From: Streptomyces sp. NWU339
GTDB taxonomy: Bacteria; Actinomycetota; Actinomycetes; Streptomycetales; Streptomycetaceae
Assembly: GCF_003143855.1 (NCBI RefSeq)
Contig: NZ_QFRK01000039.1
Location: forward strand, 14,689 to 63,056
Direction of reading: 5' to 3'
Length of the DNA stretch: 48,368 nt
The stretch's first letter is position 1, and every line of letters starts with the position of its first letter. The notes below the pieces were generated by a model. That model had not been told where the DNA came from and searched no databases. It worked only from the letters and a program-made list of their open reading frames with translations. Position numbers and translations under genes: made by a program. Of the stretch, positions 40,503 to 48,071 are shown one piece after another.

Positions 40503-41048
40503 TCACCGCAGGTCGGTGGCGTATCCCGGAAGCACCCGGCGCAGGGCCCGCAGCGCGTAGAACGCGCGGGACTTCACGGTACCGGGCGGGATGCCGAGGG
40601 CGGCCGCGGCTTCCGCCACACTCGCCCCCTGGAAGTACACCAGCACCAGGACTTCACGGTGTTCAGGGGTGAGTGTCTTCACAGCCTTGCGGACATCGAG
40701 CGTCGCCGCGGCCCGCTCGGCGTGGTCGGAGATCACCCGCGCGTTCTCCAGTACCGCGTCGCCCACCTCGGCGGGCCGGGCCTGCCGTGCCCGCCGCGCG
40801 TCGATGGCGAGCCGCCGTCCCACCGTCATCAGCCAGGGCCGTACGGAGTCGAAGTCGTCGGCGCGCAGGGCCTCGGGGTGCTGCCAGGCCCGTACCAGGG
40901 TCTCCTGGACGAGGTCCTCGGCGCGCTGCCGGTCCCCGTCGCAGAGCCGCAGCAGCAGTGCGAAGAGGGGCCGGCCGTGCTCGCGTTGCAGGGCGGCGAG
41001 TTCGTGCTCGGCGGTTGTCCCGTTCGTGAGTGTGATTCCGGCCGTCAT
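40503..41048 (-). CDS. ECF RNA polymerase sigma factor
   Basis: A 181-residue sigma-70 factor of the extracytoplasmic type. Region 2 includes PLFALLLRLCDGDRQRAEDL and QETLVRAWQHPEAL; region 4 is LTPEHREVLVLVYFQGASVA with GIPPGTVKSRAFYALRALRR as the -35-binding helix-turn-helix. The ATG at 41048 (MTAGITLTNGTTAEHEL) is preferred to an upstream start that would add 39 Pro/Arg-rich residues. It directs polymerase to a stress or envelope regulon and is probably restrained by the ZAS anti-sigma factor encoded downstream. Confidence 0.9.
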   Translation of the reverse strand: MTAGITLTNGTTAEHELAALQREHGRPLFALLLRLCDGDRQRAEDLVQETLVRAWQHPEALRADDFDSVRPWLMTVGRRLAIDARRARQARPAEVGDAVLENARVISDHAERAAATLDVRKAVKTLTPEHREVLVLVYFQGASVAEAAAALGIPPGTVKSRAFYALRALRRVLPGYATDLR

Positions 41049-41287
41049 GGCGGTATGGCAGCGTACGGCGATCCCCGGGGACAGGGCGCGCACGGGAGCG
41101 TGCGGCGGACGGTCGATCGCGTCGACGAACGGTTCGACGAACGGTCGCGGCGGCCGTTCGCGCACGCCGGACGGCTTAAAACAGCGTGTCGGAGCAGCGG
41201 TGGCCCAGAAGTTGATTCTTATCTATTTGTCAGCAAATACGACAGCGAAGAGCGTGACCGCGAAGAGATCCGTACCGGGGTGAAGCG

Positions 41288-42442
41288 ATGATTGCCCGCA
41301 GTAGACAGGTGGCCCTGGCCCTCACCGTCGTCCTCGCCGCGGGCGCCGCCTGCCAGGCCCGGGACTACCGCCCACCGGAATCCGGCCATCCGGGTGCCTC
41401 GGCCGTGCGGGACCGCGGCTTCACCCTGGTCGCCTCGGGGGACGTGCTGCCGCACGACTCGGTCATCGACCGCGCCCGCTTCGACGCCGGATGGGCCGGC
41501 CACGACTTCCGTCCGATGCTCTCAGGGGCCCGTTCCGTCGTCACCGGCGCGGATCTGGCGCTGTGCCACGCGGGAACCGTGTACGGAGCCGACGACGACC
41601 ACGGCGGCTCCCCCGCCCTCACGTCCCCGCCCGAGCTGGCCCGGGACCTCGCCGCCACCGGCTACGACGACTGCTCCACCGCCTCCGACCACGCCCTGGA
41701 CGACGGCGTCGACGGCATCCGGCGCACCCTCGACGCCCTCGACGGCGCGGGCGTACGGCACGCCGGGACGGCCCGCTCCGAACGTGAGGCCCGTACGGCG
41801 ACCGTGCTGCGCGCGGGCCGGGCCGAGGTCGCCCACCTCGCCTACACCTACGGCACCGACGGCCTCCCGCTCCCGCCCGACCGGCCCTGGGCCGTCGGCC
41901 TCATCGACGGGACCAGGATCCTCGCCGACGCCCGCGCGGCCAGGAAGGCGGGCGCCGACGTGGTCGTCGTCTCCCTGCACTGGGGCACCGAGTGGCAGGA
42001 GGCCCCCGACGGGCAGCAGATCGCCCTGGCCCGCTCACTCACCGCCGCCCGTACCGGCGACCGCCCCGACATCGACCTGATCCTCGGCACGCACGCCCAT
42101 GTCCCGCAGGCCTACGAGAAGATCAACGGCACCTGGGTGATCTACGGGACGGGCGATCAGATCGCCGGTGAGACGACCGACCCCGACGGCGTCCCGGACC
42201 CCCGCGGCAACCAGTCCACGCTGGGCCGCTTCACCTTCGCCCCGCCCGCGCGCCCGGACGGGCGCTGGGAGGTGACGAAGGCCGAGTTCGTCCCCCTCCT
42301 CTTCGACGTGGACGCCGGCCGCGTGGTCAACCTCAACCGGGCCCTCCGGACGGGTGCCGAAGTGCGCTCCGTACGCGACCGGATCCGCGACGTGGTGCTG
42401 AGCCGGGGCGCGGCGAAGGACGGACTGGTCATGGGGGAGTAG
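41288..42442 (+). CDS. CapA-family (poly-gamma-glutamate capsule-type) lipoprotein
   Basis: A 384-residue exported protein of the CapA metallophosphatase-like family. The N-terminus VALALTVVLAAGAAC ends in a lipobox-like Cys. Core motifs are VASGDVLPHDS, VVSLHWGTEWQ and LGTHAHVPQAY. Two expected ligand positions are changed: the usual N/H-L-E block reads LALCHAGTVYG (no Glu), and the usual ASNH reads STASDHALDDG. Metal-dependent activity may therefore be lost or altered. ATG has GGGGTGAAG upstream. It diverges from the ECF sigma gene across about 240 bp. Confidence 0.85.
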   Translation: MIARSRQVALALTVVLAAGAACQARDYRPPESGHPGASAVRDRGFTLVASGDVLPHDSVIDRARFDAGWAGHDFRPMLSGARSVVTGADLALCHAGTVYGADDDHGGSPALTSPPELARDLAATGYDDCSTASDHALDDGVDGIRRTLDALDGAGVRHAGTARSEREARTATVLRAGRAEVAHLAYTYGTDGLPLPPDRPWAVGLIDGTRILADARAARKAGADVVVVSLHWGTEWQEAPDGQQIALARSLTAARTGDRPDIDLILGTHAHVPQAYEKINGTWVIYGTGDQIAGETTDPDGVPDPRGNQSTLGRFTFAPPARPDGRWEVTKAEFVPLLFDVDAGRVVNLNRALRTGAEVRSVRDRIRDVVLSRGAAKDGLVMGE

Positions 42443-42464
42443 ACCGTCCCGGCCGAGGCGGTGA

Positions 42465-42980
42465 TCAGTTCACGTCCACGGTGTCGAACAGCGTCAGCAT
42501 CTGTGCGAGGACCCGCACGCAGGTCCGTACGTCGGCGTCCGTGAGGTCGCCGCCGACCTCCCGCAGCACGGCGTGCTCCCGGGCGACGACGGCCGCGATC
42601 GCCGCCCGCCCCTTCTCGGTGAGCCGGATCAGCGACGACCGCTGGTGGGCGGGGTTGGGGGTGCTCTCCACCAGGTCCCGCGCCGCGGCGTCGTTGACCA
42701 TGCGCTGCACGAACTGACGGCTGATCGCCTGCGCGCGGCCCATCTGGGGCACGGTCATCGGGCCGTGCTTGTGCAGCAGGTCGAGCACGGCGCGCACGCC
42801 GACGGACAGGCCCTCGACGGCCTGGGCCTGTTCGCCGGTGTACGCGCCTTGTGCGCCCTCTTCTACTTTCCGCTGCACCCGCCGGTACAGCGGGCCGATC
42901 AGGTCGAACACCTCCATCAGGCGCGGGCCGAGTTCGTCGGGTGAAAGGGGCCTGTCGGTGTCGTTTCCGGTGTGGTTCAC
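42465..42980 (-). CDS. MarR-family transcriptional regulator
   Basis: A 171-residue winged-helix repressor: LLHKHGPMTVPQMGRAQAIS and RQFVQRMVNDAAARDLVEST form the helix-turn-helix, followed by the wing (HQRSSLIRLTEKGRAAIAAV). The start is the GTG at 42980; no other in-frame start follows the operator region, and GAGGGG sits very close, so initiation may be weak or leaderless. It is divergent from the alpha/beta hydrolase gene, with two repeats of a TGACACC..TTG site between them, the usual arrangement for autorepression and control of the neighbour. Confidence 0.88.
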   Translation of the reverse strand: MNHTGNDTDRPLSPDELGPRLMEVFDLIGPLYRRVQRKVEEGAQGAYTGEQAQAVEGLSVGVRAVLDLLHKHGPMTVPQMGRAQAISRQFVQRMVNDAAARDLVESTPNPAHQRSSLIRLTEKGRAAIAAVVAREHAVLREVGGDLTDADVRTCVRVLAQMLTLFDTVDVN

Positions 42981-42990
42981 CCCCTCATCA

Positions 42991-43038
42991 TGACACCTTG
43001 GTTGCCAAATCCCGCCGGAAGTGACACCTTGGTTGTCA
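42991..43038. promoter_or_regulatory. Tandem MarR-type operator
   Basis: TGACACCTTGGTTGCC (42991-43006) and TGACACCTTGGTTGTC (43022-43037) are direct repeats 31 bp apart, three helical turns. The second ends in TGTCA, giving TGACA/TGTCA palindrome arms, and touches the ATG of the hydrolase gene at 43038. Binding would block both promoters. Confidence 0.75.
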
Positions 43039-43853
43039 TGACTACGGTTGCGGAACTCCGCTGCTTCACCTCCTCCGACGGCGACCTCGCCTACCACGAC
43101 AGCGGCACGGGAGACCCGGTCGTCCTGCTCCACTCCGGCTTTGTCGACCACCGGCTCTTCGCGGACCAGATCCCGGCCCTCGCCGCCCACCACCGGGTGA
43201 TCGCCCCCGACGTACGCGGCCACGGCTCCTCCGCCAACGCCACGCAGCCCTTCCGCTGGGCGGACGACCTCGCCGCCCTGCTGCGCCACCTCGACGCGGG
43301 GCCCGCGGTCCTGGTCGGCGTGTCGATGGGCGGGGCCATCGCGACCGACACCGTCCTCGAACACCCGGATCTGGTCCGCGCGGTCGTCGCCTGCGGGGCG
43401 GCCACCAGTGAGTTCGAGTACACCGATCCGTGGACCAACCGGCTCCAGGCCGAGTTCGCCCGCACCCTGGGCGCCGGGGACATCGAGGGCTGGCTGAACG
43501 CCTTCGTGCAGGTCGCGCCGGGCGAACACCGCGGCATCGACGGCGTCGACCCGGACATCCCGCGCCGACTGCGGGAGATGGCGCTGCACACGATCTCCAA
43601 ACACACCCCGGACGAGAAGGACCTGCGCGTCGCCGTCACCGGCACCTGGGACCGCGTGCCGACGATCGACGTGCCGGTGCTCGCGGTCAACGGCTCACTC
43701 GAACCCGCCGATCTGACCGCGGCGGCGGAGCGTCTCGTCCGAGAGGTGCGCGACGGCCGCGCCGCCACCATCGAGGGTGCGGGACACTACGCGTGCATGG
43801 AACGGCCCGAGGTCTTCAACGAGATCCTCCTCGACTTCCTGCGCACCCTCTGA
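43038..43853 (+). CDS. Alpha/beta hydrolase
   Basis: A 271-residue cytoplasmic alpha/beta-fold hydrolase. The oxyanion-hole block is DPVVLLHSGFVDHRLFADQI, the nucleophile elbow VLVGVSMGGAIA (Ser), an acid in the VPVLAVNGSLEPADL region, and the catalytic His in IEGAGHYACMERPEVF. The ATG at 43038 is used because the hydrolase core begins about 20 residues later; there is no Shine-Dalgarno sequence, and the second operator copy touches the ATG, so the transcript may be leaderless. Probably induced when a small molecule releases the MarR regulator. Substrate unknown. Confidence 0.9.
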   Translation: MTTVAELRCFTSSDGDLAYHDSGTGDPVVLLHSGFVDHRLFADQIPALAAHHRVIAPDVRGHGSSANATQPFRWADDLAALLRHLDAGPAVLVGVSMGGAIATDTVLEHPDLVRAVVACGAATSEFEYTDPWTNRLQAEFARTLGAGDIEGWLNAFVQVAPGEHRGIDGVDPDIPRRLREMALHTISKHTPDEKDLRVAVTGTWDRVPTIDVPVLAVNGSLEPADLTAAAERLVREVRDGRAATIEGAGHYACMERPEVFNEILLDFLRTL

Positions 43854-43864
43854 CGCCGCGGAAC

Positions 43865-44324
43865 TCAGGGCGCCACCGTCACCGGCCGGCGTCCCGCCTT
43901 CACCGGGCGGACCGCGACCGACCCCACGAAGCGGTGGCCCGCCTGCTCGGAGGCGCCCACCACCACGTCCGCCTTGAGGTCGTCCGCCGCCTTCACGATG
44001 CCGTTGCAGGGGTCGCCGCGGAACGTGTGGAACTCCCAGCGGAGGTCGAGCGCCCCGCGGACCCGCTCGGACGCCTCCCTGACCTGCGCCACCAGCTCCT
44101 CGGCGATCTCGTCGGTGGCGTCGGCCACCGGCGCCCCGAGCGCCGCGCCCGCCGCCGTCACCGGCCGCACGCACACCACGGGCGAGCAGCGCGTGCTGCC
44201 GCCGCGCCGAACCGGACGCGTAGGCCGCCGCACGCAGTGAGGAGCCGGAGCCGTCCACTCCGACCACGATCACCTTCGGTCCGTCAGCGCCCCGTTCGAA
44301 CTGCGTCGAGTGCTGTTCCGTCAC
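43865..44324 (-). pseudogene. Universal stress protein gene with a one-base frameshift
   Basis: From a GTG at 44324 the frame reads VTEQHSTQFERG, KVIVVGVDGSGSSLRAAAYA and RRQHALLA. An extra C near 44180 shifts it; the proper continuation lies in another frame: VVCVRPVTAAGAALGAPVAD, then AADDLKADVVVGASEQAGHR and GSVAVRPVKAGRRPVTVAP to the stop. Together they make a complete single-domain UspA protein with the first-strand VGVDGSGSS motif; the ATP-binding GxxGxxxxG(S/N) loop appears as GASEQAGHRFVGSVAVR. Either a real recent mutation or a sequencing error. Confidence 0.8.
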
Positions 44325-44441
44325 GGCGCAGAGGTCAGCGAACCCCGGTGCCGGCGGAGTGCTGGACCGAGCGGGTGGAATCGTCCCGCCGGACCGGTGC
44401 CACCGAGGTGGGCCCGTCCCCCTACGGGCGACTGATGAGTC

Positions 44442-45287
44442 ATGCAGAAGGATCAGTTGCTCACCCGGCGTCGAGTGCTGCTCGCCGGCGCCAGCGCCGC
44501 CGTCATGGGGGCGGTCGGCACGGCCGGAGTCCTCATGACGGGCGCCGGTGCCGAGGCGGCACGCCCCGCCCCGCCCGCCGCCGGAGGCCTGGCCGCCGGT
44601 CGCCCGCTCAAGCCCTCCGCGTACCGCCTCAGGCCCCTCACCGGCTACGGCCCGCCGAGGAGCGTGCCCCGCAGGGCCCAGGTGCGGAGCACACCCCTGC
44701 TGCGGGTGTCCGGACGGGGTCGCACCATGGTGCTGACCTTCGACGACGGGCCCGACCCCCGCTACACCCCGGACATCCTCGACACGCTCGCCGCGTACGA
44801 CGTGCGGGCGATGTTCTTCGTGTGCGGGGAAATGGCCTCCTACCACAAGGGCCTGCTGGCCCGTATGTCCGACGAGGGGCATGTCGTCGGCAACCACACC
44901 TGGTCCCACCCCCTGCTCACCACTCTCTCCCGGAGCAGGATCCGCTCCGAGATGGAACGCACCAGCGATGTGATCGAGGACGGGTACGGCGAGCGTCCCC
45001 AGTGGTTCCGCGCGCCCTACGGGGCCTGGAACCGCGCCGCGTTCCAACTCGGCGCCGAACTCGGCATGGAACCCCTCGCCTGGACCGTCGACACCCTCGA
45101 CTGGACCTCCCCGGGCACCCGCGCCATCGTCGACCGGGTGAAGAACGGAGCAGCCCCCGGCGTCGTGGTGCTCTCGCACGATGCCGGGGGCGAGCGGTCC
45201 CAGAGCGTGCGGGCGCTGCGCGGCTATCTGCCCGAACTGCTGGACTCCGGCTACCAGGTTACCGTGCCCCGACGGCAGTACACCTGA
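44442..45287 (+). CDS. Secreted polysaccharide deacetylase (NodB/CE4)
   Basis: A 281-residue exported enzyme. The N-terminus LTRRRVLLAGASAAVMGAVG looks like a Tat signal with twin arginines. The CE4 domain shows motif 1 MVLTFDDGPDPRYTPD (catalytic Asp and metal Asp), motif 2 HVVGNHTWSHPLL (two metal His), motif 3 FRAPYGAWN, motif 4 DTLDWTSPG and motif 5 VVVLSHDAGG (His). It removes N-acetyl groups from peptidoglycan or chitin-like polymers outside the cell. Start at ATG 44442; no strong ribosome site is seen. Confidence 0.92.
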   Translation: MQKDQLLTRRRVLLAGASAAVMGAVGTAGVLMTGAGAEAARPAPPAAGGLAAGRPLKPSAYRLRPLTGYGPPRSVPRRAQVRSTPLLRVSGRGRTMVLTFDDGPDPRYTPDILDTLAAYDVRAMFFVCGEMASYHKGLLARMSDEGHVVGNHTWSHPLLTTLSRSRIRSEMERTSDVIEDGYGERPQWFRAPYGAWNRAAFQLGAELGMEPLAWTVDTLDWTSPGTRAIVDRVKNGAAPGVVVLSHDAGGERSQSVRALRGYLPELLDSGYQVTVPRRQYT

Positions 45288-45300
45288 CACCGGACGCCCG

Positions 45301-45360
45301 CCACGCCGGACGGACGCCCGCCACGCCGGACGGACGCCCGCCACGCCGGACGGGCGCCCC
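45301..45360. repeat. 20-bp tandem repeat, three units
   Basis: CCACGCCGGACGGACGCCCG is repeated at 45301, 45321 and 45341 (the last unit with two changes near its end), with a partial unit before 45301. It lies between the deacetylase stop and the terminator. The spacing is continuous, so it is not a CRISPR array. Confidence 0.9.
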
Positions 45361-45378
45361 GCCCGGCTCGGGCGGGGC
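45356..45378. terminator. Strong bidirectional terminator
   Basis: GCCCCGCCCG pairs perfectly with CGGGCGGGGC around a GCT loop, between the ends of the deacetylase and sortase genes, which converge. Confidence 0.8.
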
Positions 45379-45382
45379 CCGC

Positions 45383-46051
45383 TCAGCGAACCTCGGCCAG
45401 GCGGGCGAAGACGACGACGTTGCCGTCGTAACCGTCCTGCTGGGTGAAACCGCCTCCGCAGGTGATGACCCGCAATTCCGACGTGCCTTTCGAGTTGTAG
45501 ACCCGGTCACCGGGAAAGTCGTTCTTCGCGAAGACCTCGACGCCGTAGATCTCGAACTTCGCGGTCTTCCCGTCCTTGCGCTCGATCTCGACGTGATCGC
45601 CCTTCTTCAGCGCGCCGAGCCCGTAGAAGACGGTCGGCCCCTGGTGGTTGTCGACATGGCCGACCACGACCGCCGTGCCCTTCTCCCCGGGGGTGACGCC
45701 GCCGGTGAACCAGCCCGCCAGATTGGGGTCCTCGGGCGGTGGCGCGTCGATCCACCCGTCCGTGTCCAGACCCACTGCCATGACCGGCGCGTCGACCTGG
45801 ATCGCCGGAATCCTGACCCGGCCCGGCACCGAGTACGGCAGCGGTGTCACCGAACCGCCCACGGTGTCACCGGGCGCCTGGCTTTCGGTGGCGGCCGCCA
45901 CGGCGGGTTGCGGCGGCCCCATGTCGAACTCCCCCGAACCGTTCCGGATGAGCGCGAGGCCGGTGAGCAGGACCAGCGCCAGCACGCCCCACGGAGCACG
46001 CTTCTTCCGCCGCTCCTCCTCTTCGATTTCCGCCGGCTCGAAAGCAGACAT
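45383..46051 (-). CDS. Class F sortase
   Basis: A 222-residue membrane-anchored transpeptidase. After a charged cytoplasmic N-terminus (EIEEEERRKKR) comes one signal-anchor helix (WGVLALVLLTGLALI), then the sortase barrel with catalytic His in VVVGHVDNHQGPTVF, Cys in LRVITCGGGFTQ and Arg in GNVVVFARLAE. The ATG at 46051 has AGAGGGGAAAA upstream and is preferred to an in-frame start 60 codons earlier. Class F enzymes are common in actinobacteria; their substrates are mostly unknown. A secreted protein with a C-terminal membrane helix is encoded divergently 333 bp away. Confidence 0.93.
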   Translation of the reverse strand: MSAFEPAEIEEEERRKKRAPWGVLALVLLTGLALIRNGSGEFDMGPPQPAVAAATESQAPGDTVGGSVTPLPYSVPGRVRIPAIQVDAPVMAVGLDTDGWIDAPPPEDPNLAGWFTGGVTPGEKGTAVVVGHVDNHQGPTVFYGLGALKKGDHVEIERKDGKTAKFEIYGVEVFAKNDFPGDRVYNSKGTSELRVITCGGGFTQQDGYDGNVVVFARLAEVR

Positions 46052-46384
46052 TCGCTTTTCCCCTCTCGACACGGCCGTCGCCGCGTCACTCGCGCATGGC
46101 AGAAACGCTAAGTGCCGCGCGCGCGATCGGCGATGGGGGAAAGGCGAACGGGTGGCCGGGCCGTCATCGGTGCGCCATCCGGGGTTCCGCCGAAAGGAGA
46201 TCTTTCGGTAGTCCGTGACCTGCGATGACATGCGAATGCGTGAATGTGCGCGGAAATCGCCTCACCGGTACGGACCATTGCCGAAATGCGCGCCGGGGCA
46301 GTGCAACTGAGGGTCTTGTTGGGAGGCGCTTTCTCGCCGATCGACCGGGGACCGCCCTCGGGGGTGCCTTCCGCGGAGGAACAC

Positions 46385-46879
46385 ATGCGCAAGTCACGTG
46401 CCCTGGCGTCCGCGGGCGCCGCCGTCGCCGTTCTCGGGCTCGCCGCCCCGGTCGCCGTTGCGGACGGCGACCAGATCCCCGGCTCGTCCAACATCGTCGT
46501 CCTGCCCAGCGTCATCGCCCGCGGCGGCCAGTTGGCCATCACGGTCGACGGCTGCCCCCACGGCGGCCACGCGGCATCCGACGCCTTCCCGAGGACCGAA
46601 CTGAGGCCCCTCCACGAGGGAGGCGACACCGCGAAGGGCATTGCCACCGTCGACTTCGACGCGCGCGCCGGCTCGTACGACATCACCGTGCACTGCTCCG
46701 GCCAGAGCCTGACCCGGCCGGCCGCCTTCACCGTCCTCGGCGGGGTCCGCGGCGGCCTCGGAGGCAGCACCGACGGGGCGACCCCGGCCGACATCGCCAT
46801 CGGCAGCGGACTGGTGACCGCCGCGGTCACCGCCGGCGGTGTCTTCTGGATGCGCCGCCGCGCCGAGAAGCAGATCTGA
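46385..46879 (+). CDS. Secreted protein with C-terminal membrane anchor
   Basis: A 164-residue exported protein. Signal peptide about 1-26 (ALASAGAAVAVLGLAAPVAV), then a beta-sandwich-like domain with two Cys (GCPHGG and VHCSGQ, probable disulfide), a Gly-rich linker (GGVRGGLGGST) and a C-terminal helix (IAIGSGLVTAAVTAGGVFWM) followed by RRRAEKQ. The topology is that of a cell-wall sorting signal, but no LPxTG or LAxTG is visible before the helix. ATG has GGAGG six bases upstream. Position next to a class F sortase suggests related function. Confidence 0.8.
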   Translation: MRKSRALASAGAAVAVLGLAAPVAVADGDQIPGSSNIVVLPSVIARGGQLAITVDGCPHGGHAASDAFPRTELRPLHEGGDTAKGIATVDFDARAGSYDITVHCSGQSLTRPAAFTVLGGVRGGLGGSTDGATPADIAIGSGLVTAAVTAGGVFWMRRRAEKQI

Positions 46880-46920
46880 GTCCCATCCCTTTCGGCGGCC
46901 GTTTCTCGCACGTGTGACTT

Positions 46921-46965
46921 CAGGGCTGTGCCCCGGATCCCGCCCGGATCCGGGGCACAGCCCTG
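46921..46965. terminator. Very strong terminator hairpin
   Basis: A perfect 20-bp stem (CAGGGCTGTGCCCCGGATCC with its complement) and a five-base loop, 42 bp after the secreted-protein gene. Confidence 0.9.
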
Positions 46966-47261
46966 CTGGTCCTGAAATCCCGCCGGGCGGAGCCGTCCTC
47001 CGTGCCGCCGCCGCGGCGGGAGCGACGCGTACCGCGTGCATGGCGAGTCCTCCGGGTCCCGAGGAGCAGCGGCGGACCTGTTCCGCTCGCGCCGGAAATG
47101 CGCCTCGATGTGCGAAACGCTGGAAAGCCGCGCCGGGCCGCGCGATCGCAGTCGCGCGAACGGGGTATCGCTGTGGGCCGCACGGGGAACCGCGTCACGG
47201 CAGCCGGGGAGGTGCGCGGTGTGGCGCACGCCCCCGCGGCGGGTGCCGTGGTGGGCACCCG
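46966..47261. other. Intergenic region between converging genes
   Basis: About 300 bp without a recognisable gene; only Arg/Pro-rich frames typical of GC-rich non-coding DNA. Confidence 0.4.
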
Positions 47262-48026
47262 TCAGCCTCCGACGTGGGGGAACAGGAGGAGGAACGGATC
47301 GGCCGAAGCGGCGAGCCCCCGGCTGAAGGGCGCGTCGAAGTCCCAGATCAAGAAGAGCAGGAAGGCGATCAACGCTGAGAACAGTCCGGCGAGGACCAGT
47401 TCACGGCCGGTGCGGCGGATCTGCAGGGCGAAGATCATTCCGATGGTGATGACTGCCCCGGCGATCAGCCCGAACCACACCACGCCCGGCATGGTCTCCC
47501 CGGTCGACTCCGCCCGCGCGGCACGCGCCTGGTCGGCGGCGGACACCTGGTCGACGAGCGGCTGATAGGCCTGCGCCTCGAAGTCCGTCCGCGGTTCGTA
47601 GTCGGTGACGTCCCGGCGGACCCGGTCGAGGAGGTCCGTCCCGCGTTCGGTGACCCGGCCGTCGTCGGCCATGACACGCCACTCGGTGGTGACGACGTGT
47701 CCGACATAGGCGTTGACATCGTCCCGAATGCGGTCGCGGACGTCGGCCGGATAGATCCGTACCCGCTCCGAGATCTCGTGCAGAGCCACCGCCTCCGCCC
47801 GCACGTGCTCCTGTGCCGCGCCGCGGCCCTCCCAGACGCCGGCGATGGCCAGGCCCAGGACGATGGCGTACACCACACCGATCCACATCGTCATGTACTC
47901 GATGACGTCCGGGGTCTCGCTGGGGTCCTCGTCATCGGCGGCCGCGCGGTGACGTACGAGAGTGATGATGACCACCACGACGCAGACGGCCAGCATCGCG
48001 AGGGTGAGAACAAGCCATTCCGGCAA
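47262..48026 (-). CDS. DUF4239 (bestrophin-like) membrane protein
   Basis: A 254-residue membrane protein. The TTG start has GGAGG at good spacing. Two N-terminal helices (WLVLTLAMLAVCVVVVIITL; MTMWIGVVYAIVLGLAIAGV) flank a short acidic loop; a soluble helical middle (EAVALHEISERVRIYPADV) is followed by two C-terminal helices (GVVWFGLIAGAVITIGMIFA; LVLAGLFSALIAFLLFLIWD). This fits the DUF4239 family, distantly likened to bestrophin channels. It is followed upstream on the same strand by a proline-rich membrane protein gene 45 bp away, likely an operon. Confidence 0.85.
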   Translation of the reverse strand: MPEWLVLTLAMLAVCVVVVIITLVRHRAAADDEDPSETPDVIEYMTMWIGVVYAIVLGLAIAGVWEGRGAAQEHVRAEAVALHEISERVRIYPADVRDRIRDDVNAYVGHVVTTEWRVMADDGRVTERGTDLLDRVRRDVTDYEPRTDFEAQAYQPLVDQVSAADQARAARAESTGETMPGVVWFGLIAGAVITIGMIFALQIRRTGRELVLAGLFSALIAFLLFLIWDFDAPFSRGLAASADPFLLLFPHVGG

Positions 48027-48071
48027 GAGGTGCCTCCACGGCGGGACGGGCCCTGGGCGGGCGCTCGGGTT

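Noticed and set aside
45301..45360. CRISPR array
   Set aside because: The repeats are contiguous 20-bp units without spacers, and no cas genes are present.
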